64,000 nucleotides of DNA from Streptomyces caeruleatus (GCF_001514235.1 NZ_KQ948931.1:369729-433728), one strand, 5' to 3'. Counted from the first letter of the stretch, positions 17,301 through 24,703 are shown. The notes: a model not told the origin generated them from the letters alone. Made by a program: numbers and translations.

Positions 17301-17454
17301 CAACAAGATCGGCCAGCAGCTCGCCATGGACGTGGCCTCCGAGAACGACTGCCTGAAGCGCACCCTCGAACTCTGGGACACGAGGACCAGTTACCCGCCC
17401 GGCGACCCGATGAGGATCGCCATCCGGCCCGACTACGAGGGCGACCCGACCTGA
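14314..17454 (+). CDS. GH18 chitinase-like protein with membrane segment and DUF6973-like domain
   Basis: Encodes 1046 residues. GTG 14314 has GGAGAG 8-9 bases upstream. Residues about 20-60 look like a CBM5/12 chitin-binding module (YKTGSVTKYEGNIFRAAFWA). Residues about 70-490 are a GH18 barrel: HGVDLDLE at 185-192 with Glu192 as acid catalyst (the first Asp of DGxDxDxE is His), VGVMTYDLTGSWD, GKIAAGVPVYGYDF and VIIWELSND. Two repeats of about 80 residues follow (about 515-680, sharing DKGxxGLWGxFDV). Next come a beta domain, a hydrophobic segment (ILAAFLGVAIAVVLIPEAVV) and a C-terminal helical domain resembling DUF6973 (SVRHVFWQCMLTKRLG, DAHEAG, EKNNKIGQ). There is no signal peptide, unusual for a chitinase. 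A+T-richer codons than neighbours suggest acquisition. Confidence 0.8.
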   Translation: MGNSSDYPDVPKWVKNPQGYKTGSVTKYEGNIFRAAFWADEPGVGDPNKNGWRFFDELYDKTSHKETERANIIAYIPTWRKEEGFDYGKGEMYQYITHGIISFLTFSEQDSGAFDPKSVREVGAVLADVLMAANLYGTKIMVALGGANDFAFLDLMTAVGTDPASPKLDQAVRNVVDYVTQNGLHGVDLDLECWWGRPGDQDQGGRMKSDGPHPAGRGLTLFAKKLKEAMPDKIVSAAVFGTSWYGNNYDPDMAEHLDWVGVMTYDLTGSWDKSPVGPHSALHKIRGKDTAKIREADEYLESYLREQQGGWPGARAGAGSDAPGGDAAENNPILSVEDCLWYWTNPLFMNWQGKGQEVDRGKIAAGVPVYGYDFAAAKEPDDLTGEVPPGYKVLRYKEILDEFPDALDAKDANIKVDGKTPRPKLGEPLPPGEYPYAHNIYFETPDTAVTKLKFLKGVGAKGVIIWELSNDVWEDGKSIIKALYLASGNKVPESSPVTDPPVPVANSYLWDSVGFLGHATSALQFQDDGTQDNGMRQFSARLWNIPDDADWKSVAQNCPAVVKRQYFNRPTRIVDKGALGLWGEFDVLDNDDVPDWFWGHVEEKDGAPDGYTRYASRLWGLSLSDDWQEAAKQTPALIAGQYFDEPTEIEDKGVGGLWGIFDVSDDPSPVPAPTKQARGENDCMYCQVDTVPSPDGWDNVERFNLTNTMTIGEDAPFLYAVVTKDDDSVDFPDGVLMSLKDPDGNAYDKDVDEAGRLVKMSGDSVRLVVVKDPQAGDWTMTMSVASDAEFHCECNTVPSKDVYDTMLETVRRRDGGAGGIGPRSVGGDILAAFLGVAIAVVLIPEAVVTTALTVAVAGAGLVGMGYNAVRKKDSAEKMGTVAAIVSKIGDKVRNQGFDGVLESVYLIGKNISKEEVEVIRRPENLDKIYPWIGVHIQVYKVVEHMTDPEKQNSVRHVFWQCMLTKRLGKDFATEMGDAHEAGRPGTDADNEADEKNNKIGQQLAMDVASENDCLKRTLELWDTRTSYPPGDPMRIAIRPDYEGDPT

Positions 17455-18536
17455 TCCCCAGGGCTTCGGCATAGTCCCGCCCGACTGGCGCGTACGGCGC
17501 TCCGCAACTGCCCCGCGAGGGCGCGCACGGTGTCGGGGGTCGCTGCGGGGCGGGTGAGCGGCGAGAGGAGCCTTTCGGGTGTTACGGGCGTGACGGGCGT
17601 TACGGCGTTCCCGTCGCTCCCCTCGCCTCCTCGGGCCCTTTGGATCCCTTCGCCCCGGCATCCCCGGCAGAGGCCCCCTGGAAGGGCTTCCGGGCGGCCC
17701 GGTACTCCGCAGTCGGTGCACTCCATGAGGCGGCGGGGTCCGGGCGACGCGGGCGGCGCGGGATCTGTGGGCGCTGTGGGCGCTGCGGGCAGCTCTGGCG
17801 GCATCTTGTCGCGGAGGCGGTGCTGGACGAAGGCGCGGGGCGAGTGAACCTGGTCGGGGAGCCCCGCGACGAGGCTCCGCGTCAGGTGAACCGGGGTCGC
17901 GCCCCGGGCCAGCCACTCCTCGGCGAGGGCTTGCAGGGCCTCGCAGTCGGAGGCGGAGAGGGCGAGGCGCGGGTCATGGAGGCCGAGCCGGGCGAGGGCG
18001 GTGTAGGCGGGGGCGGGGTGGGGGCGCGCAGGAGGGTTGGGCGGCGGCTCGGCCTCGGTCTCGGCCTGCGGGGGCACGTCGCCGGGAGCGGTCTGCGGCC
18101 GTACGTCAGCTACCTCGTCTGCTACCGGCTCGTCACCCGCGAGGAACCGTGCCCACCAGTCGTTGGAACGTGCGGTACGCGACCAGTACGTGTGGAACAC
18201 CCAGCGGGTGACGTTGTCGACGCCGGTCTCACCGGGCTGGGCGCGGCGGCGTACTCGCCGTAAGTGGCCGTGCCTGCTGAGCTCGTTGAGTGCGCTGCGA
18301 ACGGCTTGCTGGCCGTACAGCGGCTGCGCCTTGGCGACGGTCTTGGCGTCCATGGCCGCGTTGTCGCTGAGCCGGTCGAGGAATCCGGCGAGGTACGCCT
18401 CACGGGGAGGCAGGTGGGCGAAGTCGTCGGCTCGGGGCGCCGCTTGGTCCGGGGCGGAGCGCTTGCCGTAGCCGGGCTTGGCCATGGGATGGGCTGCGGG
18501 CGCGGGCAAGGGGGCGTTAGAGTTTTCGTAAGCCAC
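17433..18536 (-). CDS. MarR-like winged-helix regulatory protein with zinc-ribbon-like motif
   Basis: Encodes 367 residues from GTG 18536; ATG 18485 (MAKPGYGKRSAPDQ) is an alternative start. Residues about 45-125 form a winged-helix-like domain (AMDAKTVAKAQPLYGQQAVR then SALNELSRHGHLRRV). A Pro-rich linker follows, then a helical domain (SASDCEALQALAEEWLARGA), and a CxxC...CxxC pair (MECTDCGVPGRP, GGLCRGCRG) that probably binds zinc. Such proteins are commonly annotated as MarR-family regulators in Streptomyces, often near accessory regions. Its 3' end overlaps the convergent chitinase-like gene by 22 bases. The leader contains a strong hairpin. Targets unknown. Confidence 0.7.
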   Translation of the reverse strand: MAYENSNAPLPAPAAHPMAKPGYGKRSAPDQAAPRADDFAHLPPREAYLAGFLDRLSDNAAMDAKTVAKAQPLYGQQAVRSALNELSRHGHLRRVRRRAQPGETGVDNVTRWVFHTYWSRTARSNDWWARFLAGDEPVADEVADVRPQTAPGDVPPQAETEAEPPPNPPARPHPAPAYTALARLGLHDPRLALSASDCEALQALAEEWLARGATPVHLTRSLVAGLPDQVHSPRAFVQHRLRDKMPPELPAAPTAPTDPAPPASPGPRRLMECTDCGVPGRPEALPGGLCRGCRGEGIQRARGGEGSDGNAVTPVTPVTPERLLSPLTRPAATPDTVRALAGQLRSAVRASRAGLCRSPGDQVGSPS

Positions 18537-18566
18537 GGGATCGACCGATCCGATCTTGGGGTGAGA

Positions 18567-18598
18567 CCCCGGCGGGTGTTGGTAGCACCCGACCGGGG
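18567..18598 (-). promoter_or_regulatory. 5' leader hairpin of the winged-helix gene
   Basis: Arms ccccggcgggtg and cacccgaccgggg pair into a stem of about 11 bp with a small bulge and a 7-base loop, 31 bases upstream of GTG 18536. Its position in the leader, rather than after a gene, suggests an attenuator, RNA stabiliser or protein-binding hairpin. Role unproven. Confidence 0.4.
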
Positions 18599-18786
18599 TT
18601 GTTTGTTGCCGCGAACGCTAGAGGGTCGTGACGTCGTGTCGCAAGCCGATCACGAAAAGTCATGTGCGCTGGTATACGCGACAGTTGGCGCCCGTGGCGG
18701 CACGGGGAGGGCGGGAGGGTGGGTTCAATTCTTCCCGCTCATTCCTTGCAAAAGGGGCTCGAATGCCGGGGTCCGACGCCCGGGGC

Positions 18787-19038
18787 TCAGGCCGCGGTGT
18801 CGTGTGCGTACGCGACGAAGGCGGTCCATGTGTCGGGGGTGACACTGAACTTGGGGCTGCGAGCGCCGAGCTTCGAGTCACGGACGTGGATGGTGTAGGG
18901 GCAGGCGGCGACTTCGAGGCAGGCGCTGCCCGACGAGTCGCTGTGGCTGGACTTGCGCCAGGTGTAGGCGACTTCGAGGCATTCGCCGCCGCCACTGCTG
19001 CTATAGCTGGACTTGAACCACGTCAACTCGCTGCTCAC
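18787..19038 (-). CDS. DUF397 (BldB-like) protein with two motif copies
   Basis: Encodes 83 residues. It has two copies of the DUF397 core, WFKSSYSSSGGGECLEVA and WRKSSHSDSSGSACLEVA, followed by IHVRDSKLG, a layout of fused or duplicated DUF397 units. These small cytoplasmic proteins partner XRE/DUF5753 regulators in WhiJ-like modules. GTG 19038 overlaps the TGA of the upstream XRE gene (GTGA), showing translational coupling. Confidence 0.9.
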   Translation of the reverse strand: MSSELTWFKSSYSSSGGGECLEVAYTWRKSSHSDSSGSACLEVAACPYTIHVRDSKLGARSPKFSVTPDTWTAFVAYAHDTAA

Positions 19039-19850
19039 AGCTCCTCCGCCAACTTCGCAATAAACCGGGCCGACTCCTCAGGACTCAGAGCCTGCCGAAG
19101 GATCATGGCATGCCGCTGCACGATGGCGCTGACCTTCTCTGCGTCGGCGTACAGCCTCCCAGTCTCCTGCCCTTCTTCGAAGACCAGTAGCTCATGTTCG
19201 CCGGTCTCCACCAAGACAAAGGGGCCGTCCACGCCAGGGCCAGCCCCCACGAAGGGCAGCACCTGGATCGTCACGTTGCGGGCCTTGCCGACAGCCAGTA
19301 GCCGGAGCAACTGCCTCTTGTGCGAATCCCGGCCCCCAACAGGGTTCCGGAGCGCAGCCTCTCCGATAGCGAAGCTGAACGCTCTGGTCTGTTTGCCCAG
19401 CAATGCCTGCCGTTCCAGCCGCCCAGCAACACGTTCCTCAATGGTCTCGTCGTCAAGCGGAGGCAGGTACGCGTTGAGCAGGGCCCGCATGGTCTCCTCA
19501 GTTTGGAGCAGGCCGGGAATGTGCAGGGGCTGATAAAAGCCCAGGGAGATCGCCTCAGCCTCGTACCGGACGTAGTCCTCCGCGTAAGAGAGGAACTTCT
19601 CCGGCTTCAAGTACTCGTGCCCGGCAAGCAACTTGCCGCGTGCTCCGCAGAGTTGATCTGCAGTCTGCAGCAACCTGAGCGTCGGTCGCCGTCTCCCGCA
19701 CTCCATCGACTTGACGTACTCGTAGTCGTAACCGGCCTCCTCAGCCAGCGCCTGCCGACTGACCGAAGCCTCCTCCCGCCACAGCTTGATCTGACCGCCA
19801 CAGTATCGCCAGTTCTGTTGCACCTGCTGAGACTCCCCGGACGCCGCCAC
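19035..19850 (-). CDS. XRE-family regulator with DUF5753 domain
   Basis: Encodes 271 residues. GTG 19850 is chosen because GGAGGT lies 5 bases upstream and the conserved sequence begins there; the longer frame upstream is spurious. An N-terminal Cro/XRE HTH (KLWREEASVSRQALAEEAGY then DYEYVKSMECGRR) is followed by the DUF5753 domain (LGFYQPLHIPGLLQTEETMRA; RNVTIQVLPF; GPFVLVETGEHELLVFEEG). This is a WhiJ-like transcriptional regulator acting with the coupled DUF397 protein. It is divergent from an abaA-like ATPase gene, completing a common Streptomyces three-gene module. The 134-bp divergent region has direct repeats of gtgtac (19874 and 19889). Confidence 0.92.
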   Translation of the reverse strand: MAASGESQQVQQNWRYCGGQIKLWREEASVSRQALAEEAGYDYEYVKSMECGRRRPTLRLLQTADQLCGARGKLLAGHEYLKPEKFLSYAEDYVRYEAEAISLGFYQPLHIPGLLQTEETMRALLNAYLPPLDDETIEERVAGRLERQALLGKQTRAFSFAIGEAALRNPVGGRDSHKRQLLRLLAVGKARNVTIQVLPFVGAGPGVDGPFVLVETGEHELLVFEEGQETGRLYADAEKVSAIVQRHAMILRQALSPEESARFIAKLAEEL

Positions 19851-19984
19851 GCCCCACCTCCCGCCAACACACCGTGTACAAGCACGCTGTGTACCCACGC
19901 CGCTACTCGCGACGTTACGCGCCGCCCACCAGCCTGAGCTGACCGAATGACGGAGAACCACACGCAAGAAAGCAAGGCGCGCGT

Positions 19985-20440
19985 ATGCCCATGCCCGGAG
20001 GCCCCACACCTCAACCGGCCCCCACAGCCGTCCCGCAGGACATCGAGTGGCGACTGCCCCGCCACGCCCGAAGCGTCGGCCGGGCCCGAACGCTGTTCCG
20101 GGAACAGGCCACGTCGTGGAAGCTGCCGGACGAAGTGACGGAGACGGCGGTACTGCTCCTCAGCGAGCTGATGACGAACGCGTACCGCCACGCGAAGGTC
20201 TCCCCGGGCCGCGAGATCTGGGCCCGCTGCATCCTGGAGGCGAACCGCCTCCGCATCTCGGTGGCGGACGCGAACGACACTCTCCCTGAACCCCGTCCCG
20301 CCGCGTTGGACGAGGAGTCGGGCCGGGGTCTGACTCTGGTGTCCGCGCTGGCAGACAAGTGGGGAGCGGAACCCCGCGGGGGCGGCATCGGCAAGACGGT
20401 CTGGTACGAGCTCGAATGCGAACCTTGCGAGACTCTCTGA
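19985..20440 (+). CDS. ATP-binding anti-sigma-type (HATPase_c) regulatory protein
   Basis: Encodes 151 residues. It matches the serine-kinase/anti-sigma-type HATPase fold: N box LLLSELMTNAYRHAK, G1-like ISVADANDTLPEP and G2 GRGLTLVSALADKWG. There are no membrane segments and no response regulator beside it. In Streptomyces such abaA/RsbW-like proteins sit next to XRE/DUF397 pairs, as here, and may affect development or antibiotic production. ATG 19991 is an equally possible start. Confidence 0.88.
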   Translation: MPMPGGPTPQPAPTAVPQDIEWRLPRHARSVGRARTLFREQATSWKLPDEVTETAVLLLSELMTNAYRHAKVSPGREIWARCILEANRLRISVADANDTLPEPRPAALDEESGRGLTLVSALADKWGAEPRGGGIGKTVWYELECEPCETL

Positions 20441-20459
20441 ACGCCTGCTTGCCAGGGTC

Positions 20460-21166
20460 CTACCGGCTGCGCTGTCGGCAGACGAGTACGCCGCCCAGGC
20501 AGGTGACGCGAAACGCGCCCTCGGTGTGAATGGCCTCGTCGACCCGTTCCCGGGCGCGCTCGATCGTGTCCTCGAACGGTACGCCCATCTGGTCTGCCCA
20601 GGCTTCGTACGAGGCCAAGTGGGCGATCACGGGTTCGGCGTCGGTCACCTCGATCACCCCGGGCAGAGGGATCGTACGGACGTCGTCGAAAACCTCGCCG
20701 AGGACCGCCGGGGCATCCTCCAAGGCGAAGCGGGCGGACAGTTGCACCCGGGCGGGGCCTTCCTTGACGCCCAGTACGTCACCTGCGGCACTGCGCCAGA
20801 GATCTTCCAGTTCTCGCTTGTCAGTACGGCTGTTGGTCGAGACGACTGCGACTGCTGGATGTCCGCGACGACCGCTCCGGGGATGGTGCCCAGTATGCCG
20901 GGGGAGATGTCCAGGGGGAGGACGGTCAGGTCGGAACGCCCCTCCCGCATGCGTGCGACGAATTTCCCGTTCCCGCATCCCACGTCCGCGACCGCACCGC
21001 GTATGTCGACCAGCTCGTTCGCAACGATGCCCGGAAGATCGTGGCGCGGGGTCTGCCACTGGTAGAGAGACTGGCGGGCGGCCAGGTACCGGCCCGTGCC
21101 GTAGGCCTTGGTGGAGAGAAGGCTGCGGTCGGTGACCGAGAGATCAGGCGTGGGCTGAGCAGTCAT
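20460..21166 (-). pseudogene. Class I SAM methyltransferase, broken by internal deletion and frameshift
   Basis: The 5' part (from ATG 21166) reads MTAQPTPDLSVTDRSLLSTK and includes motif I (AVADVGCGNGKFVARM) up to VVADIQQ. It is then fused out of frame to the 3' part (VSTNSRTDKRELEDLWRSAA to VTCLGGVLVCRQRSR). The junction is near 20858-20866. Motifs after motif I, which normally contain the catalytic core helices, are missing; I estimate 35-40 codons lost. ATG 21166 overlaps the TGA of the upstream degenerate regulator, preserving an operon arrangement from when both were intact. Confidence 0.8.
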
Positions 21167-21698
21167 CGTGGCTCCATGGGGTTGCTGGCGCGAGCGACTG
21201 CTGACCGTGTGTCACGGTACGGATCGCTACCCAAAAGTCCGGCCAGATTGCGAAGCCTGATGGTGATGCTTGCGGTATGCGTCTCGGCGGCAAGTACTGC
21301 TGAGAGCTTCGCACCGGCCCCGTCGACATCACCCTTCGCGAGGTAAGCCGTGGCCAGGTCGAGATGCGCGGCCTGAAGGCCGCCAGGAGAGCGGTCGCCT
21401 TCCGGCCCGGCTTGATACAGCTCCACCGCGCGGTGTGAGGCGGCAATGGCCTGCTGGACCTGGCTTCGCCCCCGGCGGCCAACAGCGTGGTACCGGCGTA
21501 GGCCCACTGCTTGGCTTCGGGAAAGGAGAAGACGCCGGGCAGCTCTTCCGGTCCCACTGGGGTCCGGGCCTCATGGGCCAGAGCCAGCGTTCGCAGCGCG
21601 CTGCGGTTGTCTCCTCCGGCTGCATGGGCTCGTGCCTCCAAGCTCAGCAGCCGGGCCTTGATCGTCCCGCCCAGTACGCGGCCAGCGACTGGAACGAA
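21163..21698 (-). pseudogene. C-terminal remnant of a TPR-type transcriptional regulator
   Basis: Two reading frames carry consecutive conserved pieces: first IKARLLSLEARAHAAGGDNR through VFSFPEAKQWAYAGTTLLAA, then, after a frameshift near 21460, QQAIAASHRAVELYQ through AAHLDLATAYLAKGDVDGAG and the natural end SNPMEPR. This is the helical C-terminal half of a regulator usually found beside a methyltransferase. The HTH half is absent, replaced upstream by a thrS fragment on the other strand. The gene is non-functional. Confidence 0.65.
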
Positions 21699-21704
21699 CG
21701 TGCC

Positions 21705-21770
21705 CACGACCACCGCCGGCTCGGCCGTGAACTCGGCCTCTTCGACACCAACCCCCTGATCGGCGCCGGA
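21705..21770 (+). pseudogene. 5' fragment of a second threonyl-tRNA synthetase gene
   Basis: Plus-strand codons read HDHRRLGRELGLFDTNPLIG then AGAGH. This closely matches the start of the thrS pseudogene at 24704 (HDHRRLGRELDLFDTDPLMG) at both DNA and protein level. The similarity stops abruptly on both sides. It is too short to function. Confidence 0.65.
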
Positions 21771-22189
21771 GCCGGGCACCTTCGGTGCGCCAGTCTGGGT
21801 CCACGGCTCAGGCGGACTTCTGGCCAAGTGCGCGAAGGTGACCGCGTCGACCACGGAACTCGCCTTCGGTAGGCGCTCGTTTGTGCGGCAAGGCCGACCG
21901 TGTGCCAGGCCCCCGTGCCCCCCTCAGTACACGGTCACGCCGTCGGGTCCGCGCGGCGAGCGGGCAAGCCCCCTTCCCCCTTCGGGTCGGGCTCGCATCC
22001 GGACGCCGTGGCTGCGCCTTGCCAACACCCTTGCTGAACAGGCGAGATGAGCACGAGGGCAGGGATTGTCCGAGAACGCCCGGTTGTGGTTCACCACCCC
22101 TGGAGACATCACTGTCCGCGCATGAGTGAATACAGAACGTAGCGCTCTCTCGCCCCGCTTCGCGTGGGCCTCGACGAAAGGGCACAGGC
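21771..22189. other. Intergenic region without a recognisable gene
   Basis: No frame has convincing codon use or a family match. A run of C/T-rich sequence occurs near 21970-21985. The SGNH esterase promoter probably lies in the last 100 bases. Decayed coding sequence is possible given the pseudogenes on the left. Confidence 0.4.
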
Positions 22190-23233
22190 ATGCCTTCGGC
22201 CATGCGTAAGAAGACGACCACTCCACGGGCACGGCGGCTGGCCGCCGCAGCCGTCGCGCTGGGCAGTTGCCTGGCGCTCGCCGTCCCGGCGGGTACCGCC
22301 GGCGCGGCACCCGCCGACCCGGTGCCGACCGTCTTCTTCGGCGACTCCTACACCGCCAACTTCGGTATCGCTCCCGTGAACGACCAGGACAACGAGAGAG
22401 GCTGGTGCTTCCAGGCCACGGAGAACTATCCCGCCGTCGCCACCCGGCGCCTGGCCGACAACGGCATCACCCTCGACGTCCAGTCGGACGTCTCCTGCGG
22501 AGGCGCGCTCGTCGAACACTTCTGGAGGGAGCAGGAGCTGCCCTTCGGCGCGGGGACGATCCCGGCGCAGCACGACGCGCTCAAGGAGGACACCCAGCTG
22601 GTCGTGGGCGGTATGGGCGGCAACACGCTGGGCTTCACCAGCATCCTCAAGCAGTGCTCCGCCAGGCTCCGGGGCGACGAGGGAGCGCTGCTGCCCGGAT
22701 ATCCGCTGGACCCGGACAAACCGGCGGCCGAGTGCGCGGACTTCTTCGAGTCGGAAGACGGAAAGGCATGGCTGGACTACCAGTTCCAGCGGGTCGAAGG
22801 GGACCTGGAGGAGATGCTCCTGCGCATGAGCTACTTCGCTCCGGATGCCGACCGTGTCCTGGTCGGCTATCCCCGGCTCGTGCCCAAGGACACGACCAAG
22901 TGCCTGACCGCGGCACCCGGCCAGACGGAACTGCCGTTCGTCGACATCCCCGAGGGCGCGCTGCCGGTCCTGGACCAGGTCCAGAAGCGGCTGGACGACG
23001 TCATGAAGAAGGCCGCCGCGGATGAGGGTGCCGACTTCGTGGACCTCTACGACCAGACCGCGAACAACACGGCGTGCGACGGCGCCAACCGGGGCATCGG
23101 CGGCCTGCTGGAGAACTCCAAGCTCGAACTCCTCGGCCAGCCGATCCCGTGGTACGCCCACCCCAACGAGAAGGGCCGTGACCTCCAGGCCCAGCACGTG
23201 GCCACCAAGGTCGAGCAGATCCTCAACCGGTAA
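22190..23233 (+). CDS. Secreted SGNH/GDSL esterase-lipase
   Basis: Encodes 347 residues; ATG 22202 (MRKKTTTPRARR) is an alternative start. A signal peptide (RRLAAAAVALGSCLALAVPA then GTAGAAPA) predicts secretion. Block I is VFFGDSYTANFG with nucleophile Ser53; the oxyanion blocks are VSCGGA and GGMGGNTLGF; block V is PWYAHPNEKG with His324. The usual Asp three residues before His is Trp321, as in the Streptomyces scabies esterase, where a backbone carbonyl replaces the Asp. Conserved cysteines suggest disulfides. It probably hydrolyses extracellular esters or lipids. A perfect terminator hairpin follows. Confidence 0.9.
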   Translation: MPSAMRKKTTTPRARRLAAAAVALGSCLALAVPAGTAGAAPADPVPTVFFGDSYTANFGIAPVNDQDNERGWCFQATENYPAVATRRLADNGITLDVQSDVSCGGALVEHFWREQELPFGAGTIPAQHDALKEDTQLVVGGMGGNTLGFTSILKQCSARLRGDEGALLPGYPLDPDKPAAECADFFESEDGKAWLDYQFQRVEGDLEEMLLRMSYFAPDADRVLVGYPRLVPKDTTKCLTAAPGQTELPFVDIPEGALPVLDQVQKRLDDVMKKAAADEGADFVDLYDQTANNTACDGANRGIGGLLENSKLELLGQPIPWYAHPNEKGRDLQAQHVATKVEQILNR

Positions 23234-23286
23234 GAGGTAGGAGGTAAGGGGCACAGCCTCTACTGGAGACCGTCCTCGCCCCTCAG

Positions 23287-23317
23287 TGAAGCCCCAGGCC
23301 GATGGCCTGGGGCTTCA
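23287..23317 (+). terminator. Strong intrinsic terminator after the SGNH esterase
   Basis: A 14-bp perfect stem (tgaagccccaggcc / ggcctggggcttca) has a 3-base loop and a short ATTCT tail, about 50 bases after the esterase stop. It may also serve the convergent DUF397 gene. Confidence 0.85.
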
Positions 23318-23342
23318 TTCTGGCCCTCCCCGCCCGGATCGG

Positions 23343-23627
23343 CTATCGCTGGGAGGTACCGGACCTGCGGACGTGGTTGATGAACGCGGCGTAGGTCTGC
23401 GGGGCGAGGGTGAGCGTGCCGACCTCGGGGTCCTTGGAGTCGCGGACGGCGACGCAGGGGGTGAGGTCGGCGACCTCGACGCACTCGCCGCCCGTGTTTC
23501 CGCTGTACGAGGACTTGCGCCAGGCGACGGCTCCGAGGGGGGCGCACTCGACGCAGTCGCCGCCCGTGCTTCCGCTGTAACTGGACTTACGCCACTGGAC
23601 GTTGACCTGTGTCGGCATGGTGCCCAT
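23343..23627 (-). CDS. DUF397 protein with two motif copies
   Basis: Encodes 94 residues. GGAGGAGCG lies just before ATG 23627. Two DUF397 cores are present, WRKSSYSGSTGGDCVECA and WRKSSYSGNTGGECVEVA, then VAVRDSKDPEVGTL and YAAFINHVR. Like the copy at 18787 it has a duplicated core. It overlaps the end of the upstream XRE/DUF5753 gene by 41 bases, so the two are co-translated. Confidence 0.92.
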   Translation of the reverse strand: MGTMPTQVNVQWRKSSYSGSTGGDCVECAPLGAVAWRKSSYSGNTGGECVEVADLTPCVAVRDSKDPEVGTLTLAPQTYAAFINHVRRSGTSQR

Positions 23628-24435
23628 AACGCTCCTCCAGTACCCGCTTGATCAGTTCCGCCGAATCCTCCACGGAGAGCGCGGCTCCCTGCAAGCCAGC
23701 GTAACGAAGGGCGGCTTCGCGGATAGTCTCCGTATTGGCCGTCATGTGGCCCGAGATGAGGTCCTCGGTGTACAGGATGTCCGGGTCGTCGTCGAAGCGG
23801 AGCAGGTTGAACGAGCCGTCCAGGCTGGTGTGTTCACCCGTCCCGAAGGGCAGCACCTGAAGGCGGATCCAGCGCTCGTCCTTGAGGCTCAACAGGTGGA
23901 GGAGCTGGTCCCGCATGACCTTCGGGCCGCCGATCGGGCGGTACAGCACCGCCTCGTCGAGGATCACCAACGTCAGGGGCGGCCGCTCCCGCTTGAGGAT
24001 GCGCTGCCGCTCCATACGGGCGGCGAGCAGCTCGTCGAGCTTGTCCGGCTGACCCGTGGCCAGTACGGCACGGGCGTACTCCTTCGTCTGAAGCAGTCCG
24101 TAGACCAGCTGACACTGGTACGTCGAGATGTACGTCGCCTTCGCCTCCATGTCGGCGTAAGGCTGGAACCACGTCGGCAACTGGCTCCGCAACACCAGCC
24201 CCACCAACCGCGAGAACATCCCGTCCGTCACCAGCGCCGCGTCCAGCCGCTCGGCGAAATCCCGTGTCGGGACCTTCAGCGTCGTCTCGATCTGGCCGAC
24301 CAGCGAGCCCGAGCAGAACAGGACGGAGCCCAGCTGCTTCAGCGTCAGCCCGGCCTCCTCCCGTTTTCTGCGCAGCTCGAAGCCGAAGTAGTCCAACGGA
24401 GAAGCCGTGGGGTCGAGTTGCCGAATGTGAACCAA
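23587..24435 (-). CDS. XRE-family regulator with DUF5753 domain
   Basis: Encodes 282 residues. TTG 24435 is chosen because GGAGGTGG lies 6 bases upstream and the conserved part (HIRQLDPTASPLDYFGFELR) starts there; the open frame extends further but without conservation. The HTH is REEAGLTLKQLGSVLFCSGS then LVGQIETTLK. The DUF5753 domain follows (YADMEAKATYISTYQCQLVY then GLLQTKEYARAVL; IRLQVLPFGTGEHTSLDGSF). It forms a WhiJ-like regulator pair with the downstream DUF397 protein. Unlike the pair at 18.8-19.9 kb it has no divergent ATPase; a decayed thrS is divergent instead. Confidence 0.9.
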   Translation of the reverse strand: MVHIRQLDPTASPLDYFGFELRRKREEAGLTLKQLGSVLFCSGSLVGQIETTLKVPTRDFAERLDAALVTDGMFSRLVGLVLRSQLPTWFQPYADMEAKATYISTYQCQLVYGLLQTKEYARAVLATGQPDKLDELLAARMERQRILKRERPPLTLVILDEAVLYRPIGGPKVMRDQLLHLLSLKDERWIRLQVLPFGTGEHTSLDGSFNLLRFDDDPDILYTEDLISGHMTANTETIREAALRYAGLQGAALSVEDSAELIKRVLEERYGHHADTGQRPVA

Positions 24436-24552
24436 GGCGTGCCACCTCCGAGTCCGGTCTGTAGCTGAGCGTAACCACGTGACTTCACACTGGTGATGTG
24501 AACGGGAAAAATCACCGGCGCGATCCACCCACCCCCCTGTTACCGTCCCCCC

Positions 24553-24621
24553 ATGCAGCGCGCCGCCACCCCGCTCTCACGACGACGCCGGACCCCGTCC
24601 CGGCGCCGCGCTGACACCTGA
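24553..24621 (+). other. Possible leader peptide ORF (22 codons) before the thrS pseudogene
   Basis: ATG 24553 opens a frame of 22 codons rich in Arg and Thr (MQRAATPLSRRRR, then TPSRRRADT), ending 8 bases before a strong hairpin. This resembles a transcription-attenuation leader. A threonine-poor content (four Thr) makes a threonine-sensing role uncertain. Confidence 0.3.
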
Positions 24622-24629
24622 GCGAAGAA

Positions 24630-24660
24630 CGAAGCCCCGGGCGAGTGCCCCGGGGCTTCG
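24630..24660 (+). terminator. Hairpin in the leader of the thrS pseudogene
   Basis: A perfect 12-bp stem (cgaagccccggg / cccggggcttcg) with a 7-base loop lies between the short ORF and ATG 24704. Being upstream of a synthetase-type gene, it may be an attenuator; alternatively it is a leftover terminator. Confidence 0.5.
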
Positions 24661-24703
24661 GCGTATGGGTGCTCGTCCCTTCATCTCATCCGGAGGAGCA
24701 GCC

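Noticed and set aside
14212..17916. 1234-codon minus-strand frame opposite the chitinase-like gene
   Set aside because: It is a shadow without a start signal or family match; the plus strand holds GH18 motifs.
18700..18775. tRNA-like T-arm sequence (ggttcaattc)
   Set aside because: The flanking bases do not pair into a T stem or acceptor stem, so it is neither a tRNA nor a supported attachment site.
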